Positions 46,158-55,571 are shown, numbered from the stretch's first letter. The stretch is 60,517 nt of DNA from Melioribacteraceae bacterium (GCA_022181065.1 BQMY01000122.1:1-60517); one strand, 5' to 3'. A program made the numbers and translations. Notes: a model not told the origin generated them from the sequence alone.

Positions 46158-47783
46158 ATGAGTGATTCAAAAAACGGAAATACGTACACGAGAATATTAA
46201 CGGTAATAATTGTCTTTCTGGCAGGAATGACAATCGGTGTTAAATTCAGAGATTTTGGTATGTCAGCCATCGACACCGAAAAAATATCAAAACTTGAAGA
46301 CGTTTTATATTTCTCTAAGAACTATTATCTCGAAGATATCGATGAAGGTAAACTTGTTGATGCCGCTATAGCCGGTATGATGGAAGAACTCGACCCGCAC
46401 AGTGTTTACATACCACCTCTTGAACAAGAGAGCGTGGAGGAAGAATTCAGAGGTAACTTTGAAGGAATCGGTATCGAATTCCAGATCATCGATGATACAA
46501 TCACGGTTGTATCACCCATAAGTGGCGGACCGAGTGAATCGCTTGGAATAATGGCTGGTGACAGAATTGTTGAAATTGAGAAGCAACCCGCAATCGGTCT
46601 CGAAAATGATGAAGTGATTAAAAAACTCAGGGGCGAAAAAGGTACTGAAGTAAACATAACAATTTACCGTCCAAGTGTTTCAAACTTATATGATTATACA
46701 ATTGAGCGGGACAAAATACCATTATACTCTGTTGATGTGTCTTTACTTTTCGACAATAAAACAGGCTATATAAGTGTCTCAAAATTTGCTTCGACTACAG
46801 TTGATGAGGTGCTCGAAGCTTTAAGTGAGTTGAATAAGCAGGGGATGGAACGTCTTGTTCTCGATCTTCGTAACAATCCGGGTGGACTTTTATCGCAAGC
46901 TTATAACATGGCTGATATTTTTATTGATGGCGAAAAACTTCTCGTTTATACAAAAGGACGCTTACCCGATTTTAATGAAGAGTATCATGCGGAACTAACT
47001 TACAGGTATGAAAATCTGCCACTCATTGTTTTAGTCAATCGTGGAAGTGCTTCTGCCAGCGAAATTGTAGCAGGAGCCATTCAGGATTGGGACAGGGGCT
47101 TAATCATAGGGGAGACAACCTTTGGTAAGGGGCTGGTTCAGAGACCGTTTATACTTCCTGACAGATCTGCTGTGAGAATAACTATCTCAAAATATTTCAC
47201 ACCATCGGGCAGAGCTATCCAAAGAGATTACGGTGAGAATAAAACCGATTATTACATGGAAGTTTATAACAGAGATGATTCCACGTTCACAGGTCAGAAA
47301 GATACTACAGCAGTTGATTCTTCAAAACATAAATACACCACGGCAGGTGGCAGGGTAGTTTACGGTGGTGGCGGTATAAATCCGGATATACATGTTGAAT
47401 CGGCGGATTTATCCGAATTAATCTACAATTTAATGAGAAAGAATGTATATTATAGCTTTGTAAGACATTATTTGGATAATCACTCTGATTTAATTGACCG
47501 ATTTAATAATGATCTCGTGAATTTTAAAAATAATTTTGAAATTGATTCAAAAACTTTTAATGAATTTCTTGAATACGCCGGAGAAAAGGGCGTTACTTAC
47601 AGCGAAAAAGACTTAAAAAAAGAAGAAGACTATATTAAAACAAGATTAAAGGCATTTATCGCAAGGGAATTCTGGAAAAATGAAGGCTGGTACTATATTC
47701 TGCTTGATGAAGATGATGTATTTAACGAAGCTCTGAAGAACTTTCCGGCTACGAGTGAACTTGCGGGATTAGTGAGTAAATGA
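46158..47783 (+). CDS. S41-family C-terminal processing peptidase (CtpA/Prc type)
   Basis: Periplasmic protease of 541 residues. N-terminal membrane anchor (ILTVIIVFLAGMTIGV), PDZ domain at about 85-170 (FEGIGIEFQIIDDTITVVSP), then the S41 catalytic domain with Ser299 in NRGSASASEIV and Lys324 in TFGKGLVQ, 25 residues apart as in known CtpB/Prc enzymes. It degrades or trims envelope proteins at their C-terminus. The stop overlaps the next gene by four bases (ATGA). Confidence 0.95.
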   Translation: MSDSKNGNTYTRILTVIIVFLAGMTIGVKFRDFGMSAIDTEKISKLEDVLYFSKNYYLEDIDEGKLVDAAIAGMMEELDPHSVYIPPLEQESVEEEFRGNFEGIGIEFQIIDDTITVVSPISGGPSESLGIMAGDRIVEIEKQPAIGLENDEVIKKLRGEKGTEVNITIYRPSVSNLYDYTIERDKIPLYSVDVSLLFDNKTGYISVSKFASTTVDEVLEALSELNKQGMERLVLDLRNNPGGLLSQAYNMADIFIDGEKLLVYTKGRLPDFNEEYHAELTYRYENLPLIVLVNRGSASASEIVAGAIQDWDRGLIIGETTFGKGLVQRPFILPDRSAVRITISKYFTPSGRAIQRDYGENKTDYYMEVYNRDDSTFTGQKDTTAVDSSKHKYTTAGGRVVYGGGGINPDIHVESADLSELIYNLMRKNVYYSFVRHYLDNHSDLIDRFNNDLVNFKNNFEIDSKTFNEFLEYAGEKGVTYSEKDLKKEEDYIKTRLKAFIAREFWKNEGWYYILLDEDDVFNEALKNFPATSELAGLVSK

Positions 47784-48331
47784 TGAAACAAATATTAGGA
47801 AATTTATTTCCGTACAAGGGTCAGAAGCCCAGGTTGGCAAATTCTGTATTTACGGCACCCGGTTCTGTTGTAGTCGGCGATGTTGAGATGGGTGAAAATT
47901 GCAGCGTCTGGTATAATACTGTAGTAAGAGGTGATGTTAATTATATCCGGATAGGAAAAGAAACCAATGTTCAGGATTTATCCATGCTCCACGTTACCAA
48001 TAAAACTCATCCATTGATCATTGGAGACAAAGTTACAATCGGGCATTCGGTAACACTTCACGGGTGTACAATCGAAAACTTATGCTTGATTGGAATGGGA
48101 GCGGTAATACTTGACGGCGCAAGGGTTGAAAGTGGTTCAATAGTTGGCGCGGGGGCTTTGATTCCTCCTAACTTTGTCGTACCATCCGGTTCGCTTGCAA
48201 TTGGAGTTCCCGCGAAAATTGTCAGAACATTGAGTGATTCCGAGATCGAAGAACTACATAAATCCGCGCAACGTTATATTGATTATTCTGCGGATACAAT
48301 TCAATCATTAACTGAAGAAAATACCGACTGA
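47780..48331 (+). CDS. Gamma-carbonic anhydrase-like hexapeptide-repeat protein
   Basis: Left-handed beta-helix protein of 183 residues. The repeats run from about 20 to 150, and the three metal-binding histidines are visible in LHVTNKTH, TIGHSVTLHGC. Many YrdA/CaiE-type homologues have weak or no carbonic anhydrase activity, so function is uncertain. Starts at the ATG overlapping the S41 stop. Confidence 0.88.
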   Translation: MMKQILGNLFPYKGQKPRLANSVFTAPGSVVVGDVEMGENCSVWYNTVVRGDVNYIRIGKETNVQDLSMLHVTNKTHPLIIGDKVTIGHSVTLHGCTIENLCLIGMGAVILDGARVESGSIVGAGALIPPNFVVPSGSLAIGVPAKIVRTLSDSEIEELHKSAQRYIDYSADTIQSLTEENTD

Positions 48332-49200
48332 TGGAAATTACATTTTGGGGCACTAGAGGCTCAATCCCGGTACCTGGCAACGAATACGCGAAGTATGGTG
48401 GCAATACACCATGCCTGGAGTTAAGAACGGCCTCTGGTGAAACAATAATAATTGACGCAGGAAGCGGATTGAGAGAGCTCGGAAACAAGATCGTCTCGGA
48501 TGTTAAAAGTGGTAAATACTCTCTACTTATGTCACATACACATTGGGATCATATTCAGGGAATACCTTTTTTTAAACCTTTTTATATCAAAGGTTTCGAG
48601 TTTGACATATTTTTCCCGGAGAGCGAGGAACAATGTGCTGAGGATATGATTGATGTTCAGATGCAGCCACTTTATTTTCCGGTTACTAAAGATGTTTTCG
48701 GCTCTCAAATCAACTATAAAGACTTCAAAGATATCGGTATATTCGATTTCAAGAATCTTGAAGTTTCTATAGCCAAAGTACATCATTCGAAAAATACCCA
48801 CTCATATAAGTTTACTGAGAATGGGAAATCGATTGTATATATGACTGATAATGAGATTATGTACAACGCTGCCGATCACGAGCCAGAACCCGAGATTATC
48901 TATAAAAACAATAGTGATTTAATTGAATTCTGCAGAGACGCGGATTATCTTATCCATGATTCGATGTACTTCTTTAACGACTTTAAGAATAAAATCGGGT
49001 GGGGTCATTCAAATAATAAGTCGCTCTCGATATTTGCTTCTCTAGCCAATGTAAAAAATCTGCTATTGTTTCATTACGATCCTGATCACAATGATGAAAC
49101 GGTTGATCGGTTAGCAGCTGAAACAAAGATGTTTTTGAAGGAATACTCTGATAATATAAAGTGTATTGCTTCAAAAGAGGGGATGACGATAAAAATATGA
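48331..49200 (+). CDS. MBL-fold metallo-hydrolase
   Basis: Metallo-beta-lactamase-fold enzyme of 289 residues. MEITFWGTRGSIPVPG with YGGNTPCLELR is the start of the cyclic-nucleotide-phosphodiesterase-like branch. The metal motif is SHTHWDHIQGIPFF, with further ligands in VHHSKN, MTDNE and LLFHYDPDHND. The substrate is not known; related proteins hydrolyse phosphodiesters. It overlaps ybeY by four bases (ATGA). Confidence 0.9.
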   Translation: MEITFWGTRGSIPVPGNEYAKYGGNTPCLELRTASGETIIIDAGSGLRELGNKIVSDVKSGKYSLLMSHTHWDHIQGIPFFKPFYIKGFEFDIFFPESEEQCAEDMIDVQMQPLYFPVTKDVFGSQINYKDFKDIGIFDFKNLEVSIAKVHHSKNTHSYKFTENGKSIVYMTDNEIMYNAADHEPEPEIIYKNNSDLIEFCRDADYLIHDSMYFFNDFKNKIGWGHSNNKSLSIFASLANVKNLLLFHYDPDHNDETVDRLAAETKMFLKEYSDNIKCIASKEGMTIKI

Positions 49201-49655
49201 TACCTGATGATTTGCTTGATGTTAATGTTGATGAGAAGTTCAAAATCGTTCCGCAGCAGGTAAACAGTATTGTTGAAGAGCTTCAAAAAGAATTAAAATT
49301 TTCCATTGGATCGGTCTCAATTAATTTTTTGGATGAAAATTTCATTTTAGAACTAAACAGAGAGCATCTTAATCACGATTATAATACAGACATAATTACC
49401 TTTAACTATTCGGGTGAAAACGATAACTTGGATGGTGAAATATATATTTCTGTTGATGATGCCAAAAAAAACGCATATTTCTATAATGTATCGCATGAAC
49501 AGGAAATATTAAGATTAATCATTCATGGTTTCCTGCACTTGCTCGGGTACGACGACGTTACGGCTGAAGAAAAAAAAGTGCAAAAAAAACTTGAAGATCA
49601 TTTAGTTTATAAGTATTCTTACTTAACCAATAACCTCTGCGCGAATGATGACTGA
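49197..49655 (+). CDS. ybeY: Endoribonuclease YbeY (rRNA maturation)
   Basis: Zinc endoribonuclease of 152 residues for 16S rRNA 3'-end maturation and ribosome quality control. The metal motif reads IIHGFLHLLGYDD: the third ligand, His in E. coli (GYDH), is Asp, a form also known in Bacteroidota relatives. Start at the ATG overlapping the MBL stop; an upstream in-frame ATG at 49161 lies inside the MBL gene. It overlaps the Smg-like gene by 11 bases. Confidence 0.93.
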   Translation: MIPDDLLDVNVDEKFKIVPQQVNSIVEELQKELKFSIGSVSINFLDENFILELNREHLNHDYNTDIITFNYSGENDNLDGEIYISVDDAKKNAYFYNVSHEQEILRLIIHGFLHLLGYDDVTAEEKKVQKKLEDHLVYKYSYLTNNLCANDD

Positions 49656-50103
49656 AAAGATAGTTGAAGTTTTGGCAAAAATCCTTGATGGATTAAATAA
49701 TAATATCACACTTGAAGAAGTGAATACTTCGCTTAGCAGAGATAAAAGTTTCGATCAGAGAACAGTAAGCGCCGCATTCAGTCTTGTTTATGATAAAGTT
49801 CTGAACCACAAAGTAAAACGCAAGAAATCAACCCGTGCCGGGAAAAATTTCCGTCTGCTTACTTCCGAAGAACGTGAGGTTTTGGGGTCAAAGAATTCAG
49901 ATTACCTGATGTACCTTCATAATGTTGGTTTACTTGACACTGTGGAACTTGAGCTGGTTCTTGAACAAATAATGATGTTTCCGGACGAATCAGTCAATAA
50001 AAATGATATTAATTGGCTTGTTTACATCTCACTGGTTGAATTCAGCACTGAAATAATGCCCGGCAGCAGAATATTACTAACTTCCAACGACGATATTAAT
50101 TAG
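49645..50103 (+). CDS. Smg/DUF494-family protein
   Basis: A 152-residue cytosolic protein. The C-terminal region FRLLTSEEREVLGSKNSDYL followed by LHNVGLLDTVELELVLEQIM and INWLVYISL matches the Smg (DUF494) pattern. In proteobacteria smg sits beside dprA and topoisomerase-like genes; its function is unknown. Here it lies between ybeY and a Xer recombinase. Confidence 0.78.
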   Translation: MMTEKIVEVLAKILDGLNNNITLEEVNTSLSRDKSFDQRTVSAAFSLVYDKVLNHKVKRKKSTRAGKNFRLLTSEEREVLGSKNSDYLMYLHNVGLLDTVELELVLEQIMMFPDESVNKNDINWLVYISLVEFSTEIMPGSRILLTSNDDIN

Positions 50104-50158
50104 TTTTTTTGGAACTTTATTACCCTTTTTGTTGATAAAGTAGCGGGGATTGATTTAA

Positions 50159-51046
50159 GTGAACGAACTCCAAGAAGCTATAGATGATTATTTGATTGAA
50201 CTTGCCGGTGTTAAGCGCGCTTCCGATAAAACTGTAATTTCCTATAGAATAGACCTGCATCAATTTAACTCGATAATTACTTCATTCAATATTGAGACCC
50301 TTGGTCGAATATCTGAAAAACAACTAAAACGATATCTTTTCAAACTGAACGAATCAGGTTTGTCAAAACAATCAGTATCAAGAAAGCTATCTTCGGTAAG
50401 AGGATTTTTTAACTACTTAATCCGAAATGAGTTAATTGAGAATAATCCCGCAATCAATATAAAAAATCCCAGGACAGAAAAACGCCTTCCACAAACTATA
50501 AATCTTGACTCTTTTTCAAAGATTATTAAATTGATAGAAGAAGAGAAAAAAGGTGAAGAAGCATTACTTTACAAAATATTTTTTGAAGTTTTATACGGAG
50601 GGTCTCTGCGCGTTTCCGAATTGTGCGCCCTGGATAAAAATGATTTTAACCCCGCTACAAATACAATAAAAGTATTTGGGAAGGGTGCCAAGGAGAGAAT
50701 CATACCCATCGGTAAATCATTAACTGATCTTATCAAAAAATACTTGTCAATAAGAAATGATAAATCCAACCTTGCATTATTTACAACCTTAAAGGGAAGG
50801 AGGCTCTACCCCAGACTCATACATCGGGTGGTATCAACTTATATATCAAAAGTAAGTGATATCTCAAAAAAAAGTCCTCATGTACTGAGGCACAGTTCCG
50901 CTACACATATGTTGGATAACGGAGCCGACCTCATGGCTGTAAAAGAGATTCTTGGCCATGAAAACCTTTCTACAACTCAAATTTATACACATGTGAGTGT
51001 GGAAAGACTTAAAAAAACTTTTAAAAACGCCCACCCTAAATCATGA
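50159..51046 (+). CDS. xerD: Tyrosine recombinase XerC/XerD
   Basis: Chromosome-dimer-resolving recombinase of 295 residues. N-terminal SAM-like core-binding domain (about 5-90), then the catalytic domain with Arg in GGSLRVSELCALDK, HVLRHSSATHML (HxxR), GHENLSTTQIYTHV and the nucleophile Tyr in IYTHV. No flanking mobile DNA, so this is a housekeeping Xer protein; C versus D is not decided. GTG start after GGGG. Confidence 0.9.
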   Translation: MNELQEAIDDYLIELAGVKRASDKTVISYRIDLHQFNSIITSFNIETLGRISEKQLKRYLFKLNESGLSKQSVSRKLSSVRGFFNYLIRNELIENNPAINIKNPRTEKRLPQTINLDSFSKIIKLIEEEKKGEEALLYKIFFEVLYGGSLRVSELCALDKNDFNPATNTIKVFGKGAKERIIPIGKSLTDLIKKYLSIRNDKSNLALFTTLKGRRLYPRLIHRVVSTYISKVSDISKKSPHVLRHSSATHMLDNGADLMAVKEILGHENLSTTQIYTHVSVERLKKTFKNAHPKS

Positions 51047-51056
51047 AGGAGTTATT

Positions 51057-51359
51057 ATGAACATCAACATAACATCCCGGAAATTCAAGGCTAAAGATAG
51101 TTTGAAAGACTTTATCTCTGACTCCATTAAATCTTTGGAAAAACTTAGTGACGATATTATGGAAGCCGATGTTGTGCTCCATTTTACCCATACTCACGAT
51201 AGTATTAAAAGTGTGGAGATTCAGCTGAAATTACCGGGGAAAGTTCTGAATGTTCATGAAGATAGTGATGATTTTCAAAAATCAGTACATATGGCGATTG
51301 ATAAATTGGAACGTCAACTAAGGAAAGTTAAAACTAAACGACTCTCAAAGGCAAGATGA
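51057..51359 (+). CDS. hpf: Ribosome hibernation-promoting factor (short HPF/RaiA)
   Basis: 100 residues starting MNINITSRKFKAKDSLKDFI, with the basic end RQLRKVKTKRL. It is the short type, lacking the C-terminal dimerising domain of long HPF, so it would inactivate 70S ribosomes or help form 100S dimers only with another factor. AAGGAG sits six bases before the ATG at 51057. The stop overlaps hprK by four bases (ATGA). Confidence 0.93.
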   Translation: MNINITSRKFKAKDSLKDFISDSIKSLEKLSDDIMEADVVLHFTHTHDSIKSVEIQLKLPGKVLNVHEDSDDFQKSVHMAIDKLERQLRKVKTKRLSKAR

Positions 51360-52369
51360 TAAATATTACCGAAAAAAACATTATCAAAAAGAAAAGTATA
51401 TCTGTTGAGTTTTTTTATAAACAGACAAAAGACAGATTTAAAATAAAATTGGCGTGTGAAAACGACGGTCTTGACCGTCTGATTTACGACCAGAATTTGC
51501 ACAGACCCGGCTTGGCACTAGCCGGGTTTGTTGATTTATTTACAGCAAACAGGGTTCAGGTATTCGGGAATACTGAAATGCGCTATCTGGATCAGTTAAA
51601 AAGTGATGATAGAAAACTTGCCCTGGAACGCCTGTTCAATTTCAAGATTCCCTGTGTAATCCTTACAGACGCTAACAAACCTTTCGAAGAAATGATCCAC
51701 CTTGCAAAGAAGCATAAACTTCCTGTTTTTGTCTCGGAATATTCAACAACCAAGTTGAGTTACCTTGTGAGCGATTTCCTTGATGACCAATTTGCGCCCA
51801 GAGTATCAATACACGGCTCATTAGTGGATGTTTACGGTGTGGGTATGCTATTCGTGGGTAAATCGGGTATTGGAAAAAGTGAAGTGGCACTCGATCTGGT
51901 TGAAAGAGGTCACAGACTTGTCGCCGATGATGTAGTGATTCTTACAAAAAAGGGTGAAGGAATTCTTATTGGTGCCGGTACAGAGCTTGCACAGCACTTT
52001 ATGGAAGTCAGGGGAATCGGTTTTATCGATGTACGAAGTATGTTTGGTATCAGAGCTATCAGATTTCAAAAAAGGCTGGAAGTTATTATAGAGCTTGAAG
52101 TTTGGGATAAAGATAATGAATATACCCGTACGGGTCTTGATGATTCATTATTTAGTCTTCTGGATGTCGAGATACCGTATATCAAACTCCCAATCGTTCC
52201 GGGCAAGAATATAACTGTTATTGCCGAAGTGATTGCTCTTAATTACTTACTTAAACACTACGGTTATGATGCCGCAAAAATATTGCAGGAGAGACTCGCT
52301 CAGAGGCTAAAAAAGAAGGGTGGGGAAATAGGCAGAGTTATAGATTATTTTGAACATGACTTTGAATAA
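51356..52369 (+). CDS. hprK: HPr kinase/phosphorylase
   Basis: Bifunctional enzyme of 337 residues that phosphorylates or dephosphorylates HPr Ser46. N-terminal domain (about 1-130), then the Walker A loop FVGKSGIGKSEVALDLVERG near residue 168 and the family motif MEVRGIGFIDVRSMFGI. HPr itself (4336-4602) has the target Ser. It is coupled to hpf, a gene order also met in other phyla (hpf-ptsN-hprK), although no ptsN is present here. Confidence 0.95.
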   Translation: MINITEKNIIKKKSISVEFFYKQTKDRFKIKLACENDGLDRLIYDQNLHRPGLALAGFVDLFTANRVQVFGNTEMRYLDQLKSDDRKLALERLFNFKIPCVILTDANKPFEEMIHLAKKHKLPVFVSEYSTTKLSYLVSDFLDDQFAPRVSIHGSLVDVYGVGMLFVGKSGIGKSEVALDLVERGHRLVADDVVILTKKGEGILIGAGTELAQHFMEVRGIGFIDVRSMFGIRAIRFQKRLEVIIELEVWDKDNEYTRTGLDDSLFSLLDVEIPYIKLPIVPGKNITVIAEVIALNYLLKHYGYDAAKILQERLAQRLKKKGGEIGRVIDYFEHDFE

Positions 52370-52387
52370 TTCATCAAATAAAATATC

Positions 52388-52418
52388 TTGCAATGGTTAT
52401 TTTTAATGCTTATCTTCG
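52388..52418 (+). promoter_or_regulatory. Putative promoter of the M23 peptidase operon
   Basis: TTG (52388-52390), 20 bases, then TATCTTCG (52411-52418), one mismatch from TAnnTTTG. Spacing is ideal. The start codon is only 15 bases beyond, so the transcript would have a very short leader. Confidence 0.42.
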
Positions 52419-52433
52419 CAACCAAATTTAGAT

Positions 52434-53378
52434 ATGAAAAAATTATATTTCTTTTCCAAAAGTAAGTTAAAGTTTATAGAAGTTAGGAGTTTCCACAGGA
52501 AATTCGTATTTCTTATAATCTTTTTTTCTATAGTCTCGGCATTCTTTGTCTTTGGAGGCTATTTTATTCTGGATGAATATATCAATCCGGATTCCGAGAT
52601 AAAATCGTTACAAGCTCAAAATAGAGAACTACAAAGAATATACAATACTTTATCTGAGGAATATAACTCACTCGATAAAGAATTGAACGAGCTATTCGGG
52701 AGAAATAACAAGCTGCGCAATTCTACCAAACTCGATGCTATTGAATTTGGCGAGAGGGAAATGGAAGTAAAGGGATTACAGCTTAAATATCATGCTCCCG
52801 AAAATGTGATCCAGTTTGGTAATATAATAAGTTCGTTTAATGGAATACTTGATGAACTCGCGAAAAGGCTGGAATCCGAATTAACAAAGTATGATTCGCT
52901 TAAAACCAGTCTGGTTGAAAAACAGGAGTACTTTAACGTAATACCTACCACAAAACCTTGCGAAGGGGAATATGGTCAGAGGTTCGGAGAAGTAATAGAT
53001 CCTGTACTTCGGGTAGAGCGATTTCATTCAGGATTAGATATAATTGTTCCGGAAGGAACTGAAATTGTTGCTCCTGCTGAGGGTGTTGTTATCTTTACGG
53101 GAAGAATTCCCGGCATGGGATACACTGTCGAACTTGAGCATAAACATGGCTTTGTAACAAGATATAGCCATTTATCCAAAATTAATACACGCAGACGCAG
53201 AACGGTAAAAAAAGGTGAGGTTTTTGCCTTAAGCGGTAATACAGGTGAATTATCACGCGGACCAAGCCTGCATTATGAAATTCATCATAATAATATTCCA
53301 CTTGATCCGTTAAATTTTATACTTTCTGATTTAGAACTGATAGATAACGAATTGTCAAATACAAAGAATAAGGAGTAA
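52434..53378 (+). CDS. M23-family (LytM) metallopeptidase
   Basis: Envelope peptidase of 314 residues. One membrane helix (FVFLIIFFSIVSAFFVFGGYF) near residue 25, a coiled coil (about 60-165), then the LytM domain with metal ligands in FHSGLDIIVPEG, RYSHLSKI and LHYEIHHN. The ligands look complete, so it may cut peptidoglycan crosslinks rather than only activate others. Followed by DUF2795 and holB. Confidence 0.92.
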   Translation: MKKLYFFSKSKLKFIEVRSFHRKFVFLIIFFSIVSAFFVFGGYFILDEYINPDSEIKSLQAQNRELQRIYNTLSEEYNSLDKELNELFGRNNKLRNSTKLDAIEFGEREMEVKGLQLKYHAPENVIQFGNIISSFNGILDELAKRLESELTKYDSLKTSLVEKQEYFNVIPTTKPCEGEYGQRFGEVIDPVLRVERFHSGLDIIVPEGTEIVAPAEGVVIFTGRIPGMGYTVELEHKHGFVTRYSHLSKINTRRRRTVKKGEVFALSGNTGELSRGPSLHYEIHHNNIPLDPLNFILSDLELIDNELSNTKNKE

Positions 53379-53384
53379 TCCCGT

Positions 53385-53609
53385 ATGATATGGACCGTTG
53401 AGTTGGCCTCATATTTAGATGACGCCCCCTGGCCGGCAACTAAAGAAGAGTTACTCGATTACGCCGACAGAATTGGTGCACCATTAGAGGTTATTGAAAA
53501 TATTCAGGAATTGGAAGATTCTGAAGAATATTATGAGTCCATTGAAGATATCTGGCCCGACTATCCGAGCGATGAAGATTTCTTTTACAATGATGAAGAT
53601 GAATACTAA
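53385..53609 (+). CDS. DUF2795-domain protein
   Basis: Small acidic protein of 74 residues: WTVELASYLDDAPWPATKEE and GAPLEVIENIQEL form the DUF2795 core, with a strongly acidic Asp/Glu C-terminus. Function unknown; the family is widespread in Bacteroidota and usually cytosolic. AAGGAG ten bases before the ATG. Confidence 0.88.
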   Translation: MIWTVELASYLDDAPWPATKEELLDYADRIGAPLEVIENIQELEDSEEYYESIEDIWPDYPSDEDFFYNDEDEY

Positions 53610-53626
53610 TATCATATCCACTAACA

Positions 53627-54727
53627 ATGAGTAGTTTCAGCGAAACTGTCTACGGGCAATCTCGTGCTCTCAATACACTCCGGAAATTTATAGAGGCACA
53701 TCGTGTGCCTCAATCACTAATTTTTTACGGTGATGAAGGCGTTGGCAAATTCAAATCCGCAGTCGAGTTTGCAAAACTGATCAATAAAGATGCTTCCCAA
53801 TTCCACCTGAAACAAATCTCCAATCATTCGGAACCTTTTTTTAAACATATTTTCCCGCTTCCACGTGGAAAAAATGAAACCGGTGAAAACGGACCAACTG
53901 AAAAATTCACCGAAAACGAAATGCAGGCTATTCAGGACGAAATTTCAAAAAAAGTTAAAAATCCTTATTACTCTATCTCTATTGAAAAAGCAAACGATAT
54001 AAAGATTAGCAGTATCCGTGAAGTTAAAAGATTCATTTCTATGGATTACAGCGACATCAAGTACAGAGTAATTGTAATTTCGGATGCCCACTTAATGAAT
54101 GTAAGTTCACAAAACGCGCTCCTTAAAAGTCTTGAAGAACCACCGGAAGGAATAATTTTTATCCTGATTACCGATAAAATCGACTCAATACTGCCCACAA
54201 TACAATCACGCTGCTGGAAAATAAGGTTTGAACCACTCTCAAATGATGATATTTCAAAAATCTTGCAAGAATATTTTAATATTTCAGAAGAAATAGCGTC
54301 ATCTGTCGCAAATTTTTCTGATGGTTCTGTTAACAAGGCATTAAACCTGATCGATAATAATTATAAAGAGCTGATCGATTCAACAATAAAAATTTTACGT
54401 TACGGTTTAGCGGGGAAGTATCATACTGCGCTTGCGGAATGGGATAAATATCTCGAAGAGAAGGACATGAATAAAATGGTTCATCTTATCGCAATGATAA
54501 TTAAATGGCTGGATGATGTTGTAAAACATAAAACCGGTCTTAACGGCTTATATTTTGAAGAGCATAAAGATACTGTCGAAAAATTTAACGCGCGTTTCCC
54601 GGAAGTTGAAATTCAATCTGTATTAAATAAAATCAATCATCTCTACTCGCTGCTCGAAAGGAATGTAACCTTGAATATAATAGCTATGAATATTATATTT
54701 GAATTGCATTCAATTGTTAGAAGGTAA
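53627..54727 (+). CDS. holB: DNA polymerase III delta' subunit
   Basis: Clamp-loader AAA+ subunit of 366 residues. The nucleotide loop GDEGVGKFKSA lacks the usual Ser/Thr after GK, as expected for a non-hydrolysing delta'. ALLKSLEEPPEGIIFILIT and SRCWKIRF (SRC motif) are conserved. No zinc-finger cysteines. Overlaps the start region of the RicT-like gene only if an upstream start is used. Confidence 0.9.
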   Translation: MSSFSETVYGQSRALNTLRKFIEAHRVPQSLIFYGDEGVGKFKSAVEFAKLINKDASQFHLKQISNHSEPFFKHIFPLPRGKNETGENGPTEKFTENEMQAIQDEISKKVKNPYYSISIEKANDIKISSIREVKRFISMDYSDIKYRVIVISDAHLMNVSSQNALLKSLEEPPEGIIFILITDKIDSILPTIQSRCWKIRFEPLSNDDISKILQEYFNISEEIASSVANFSDGSVNKALNLIDNNYKELIDSTIKILRYGLAGKYHTALAEWDKYLEEKDMNKMVHLIAMIIKWLDDVVKHKTGLNGLYFEEHKDTVEKFNARFPEVEIQSVLNKINHLYSLLERNVTLNIIAMNIIFELHSIVRR

Positions 54728-54731
54728 TTAT

Positions 54732-55571
54732 ATGCACTATATAGATTTTTCTTTCCTCAAGGAAACGCTTCCTGATGAGGAAAATGCGGACAAAGTCATC
54801 TCAAAATGTAATGAACAATATAAATCCTTTATCTCCAATTCACTTAAAGACGATAAATTTGAAAGCGGTTGTGATGGTTCTTGCTCTTGTACATCTGTAG
54901 AAACCGACTCGAGAAGAATCATTGAAATAGATTGTAAAGGCATTTTGGGCGAATGTTACTCTGAAGTTAGTGAAGAGATCGAATCTGTTCTCAAACCGGG
55001 TGATCTGGTTTTGGTTGGTTGTGAGGATTCATACGATATAGCGTCGGTAGTTGAGGTTGGGGAATTAGTCAATCTAAAAAGAAGACGCATGGGTCTTGCT
55101 AATGAAACTCTTCCTAAAGCTCTTCGTATTCCCACAGATGGCGATTATAAAAAATATTATAAAAACCTTGAAACAGAGTTAAACGCAGGACCTCTGTTCA
55201 AGAAAAAGGTTGATAAATGCCAGTTGAATATGAAACTGGTGGATGTACACTTTCAGTTTGACCGAAAAAAACTATTTTTCTTTTATACTTCCGACGGCAG
55301 AGTTGATTTCCGCGAGTTGGCCAGAGAACTTGCATCCGAGTTCAAGACGCGCATTGAATTGCGTCAGATAGGTGTCCGAGATGAAGCCAAACGCGTTGGC
55401 GGTCTCGGTACATGCGGTCGGGAATATTGCTGTGCTTCTTTCCTCGGAAATTTTAAAAGAATTACGACACAACTTGCAAATGAACAAAATTTATCAGCAA
55501 ATATGGCCAAATTAAGTGGTCCTTGCGGAAAATTAAAATGTTGTTTGTCTTTTGAAGTTGATAAGGAGTAG
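54732..55571 (+). CDS. RicT/YaaT-like PSP1-domain protein
   Basis: A 279-residue protein with the PSP1 C-terminal domain. Two cysteine groups, GTCGREYCCASF and SGPCGKLKCCLSF, match the pattern that binds an iron-sulfur cluster in Bacillus RicT (known). An N-terminal GCDGSCSC adds more cysteines. RicT acts with RicA/RicF on RNase Y in Bacillus; partners are not seen here. ATG at 54732 follows AAGG; a longer in-frame start at 54699 lies inside holB. Confidence 0.85.
   Translation: MHYIDFSFLKETLPDEENADKVISKCNEQYKSFISNSLKDDKFESGCDGSCSCTSVETDSRRIIEIDCKGILGECYSEVSEEIESVLKPGDLVLVGCEDSYDIASVVEVGELVNLKRRRMGLANETLPKALRIPTDGDYKKYYKNLETELNAGPLFKKKVDKCQLNMKLVDVHFQFDRKKLFFFYTSDGRVDFRELARELASEFKTRIELRQIGVRDEAKRVGGLGTCGREYCCASFLGNFKRITTQLANEQNLSANMAKLSGPCGKLKCCLSFEVDKE

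Noticed and set aside
50159-51046. Xer-type recombinase as a sign of an integrated element
   Set aside because: Its neighbours are housekeeping genes, base composition does not change, and no attachment repeats were seen; it fits chromosomal XerC/D.
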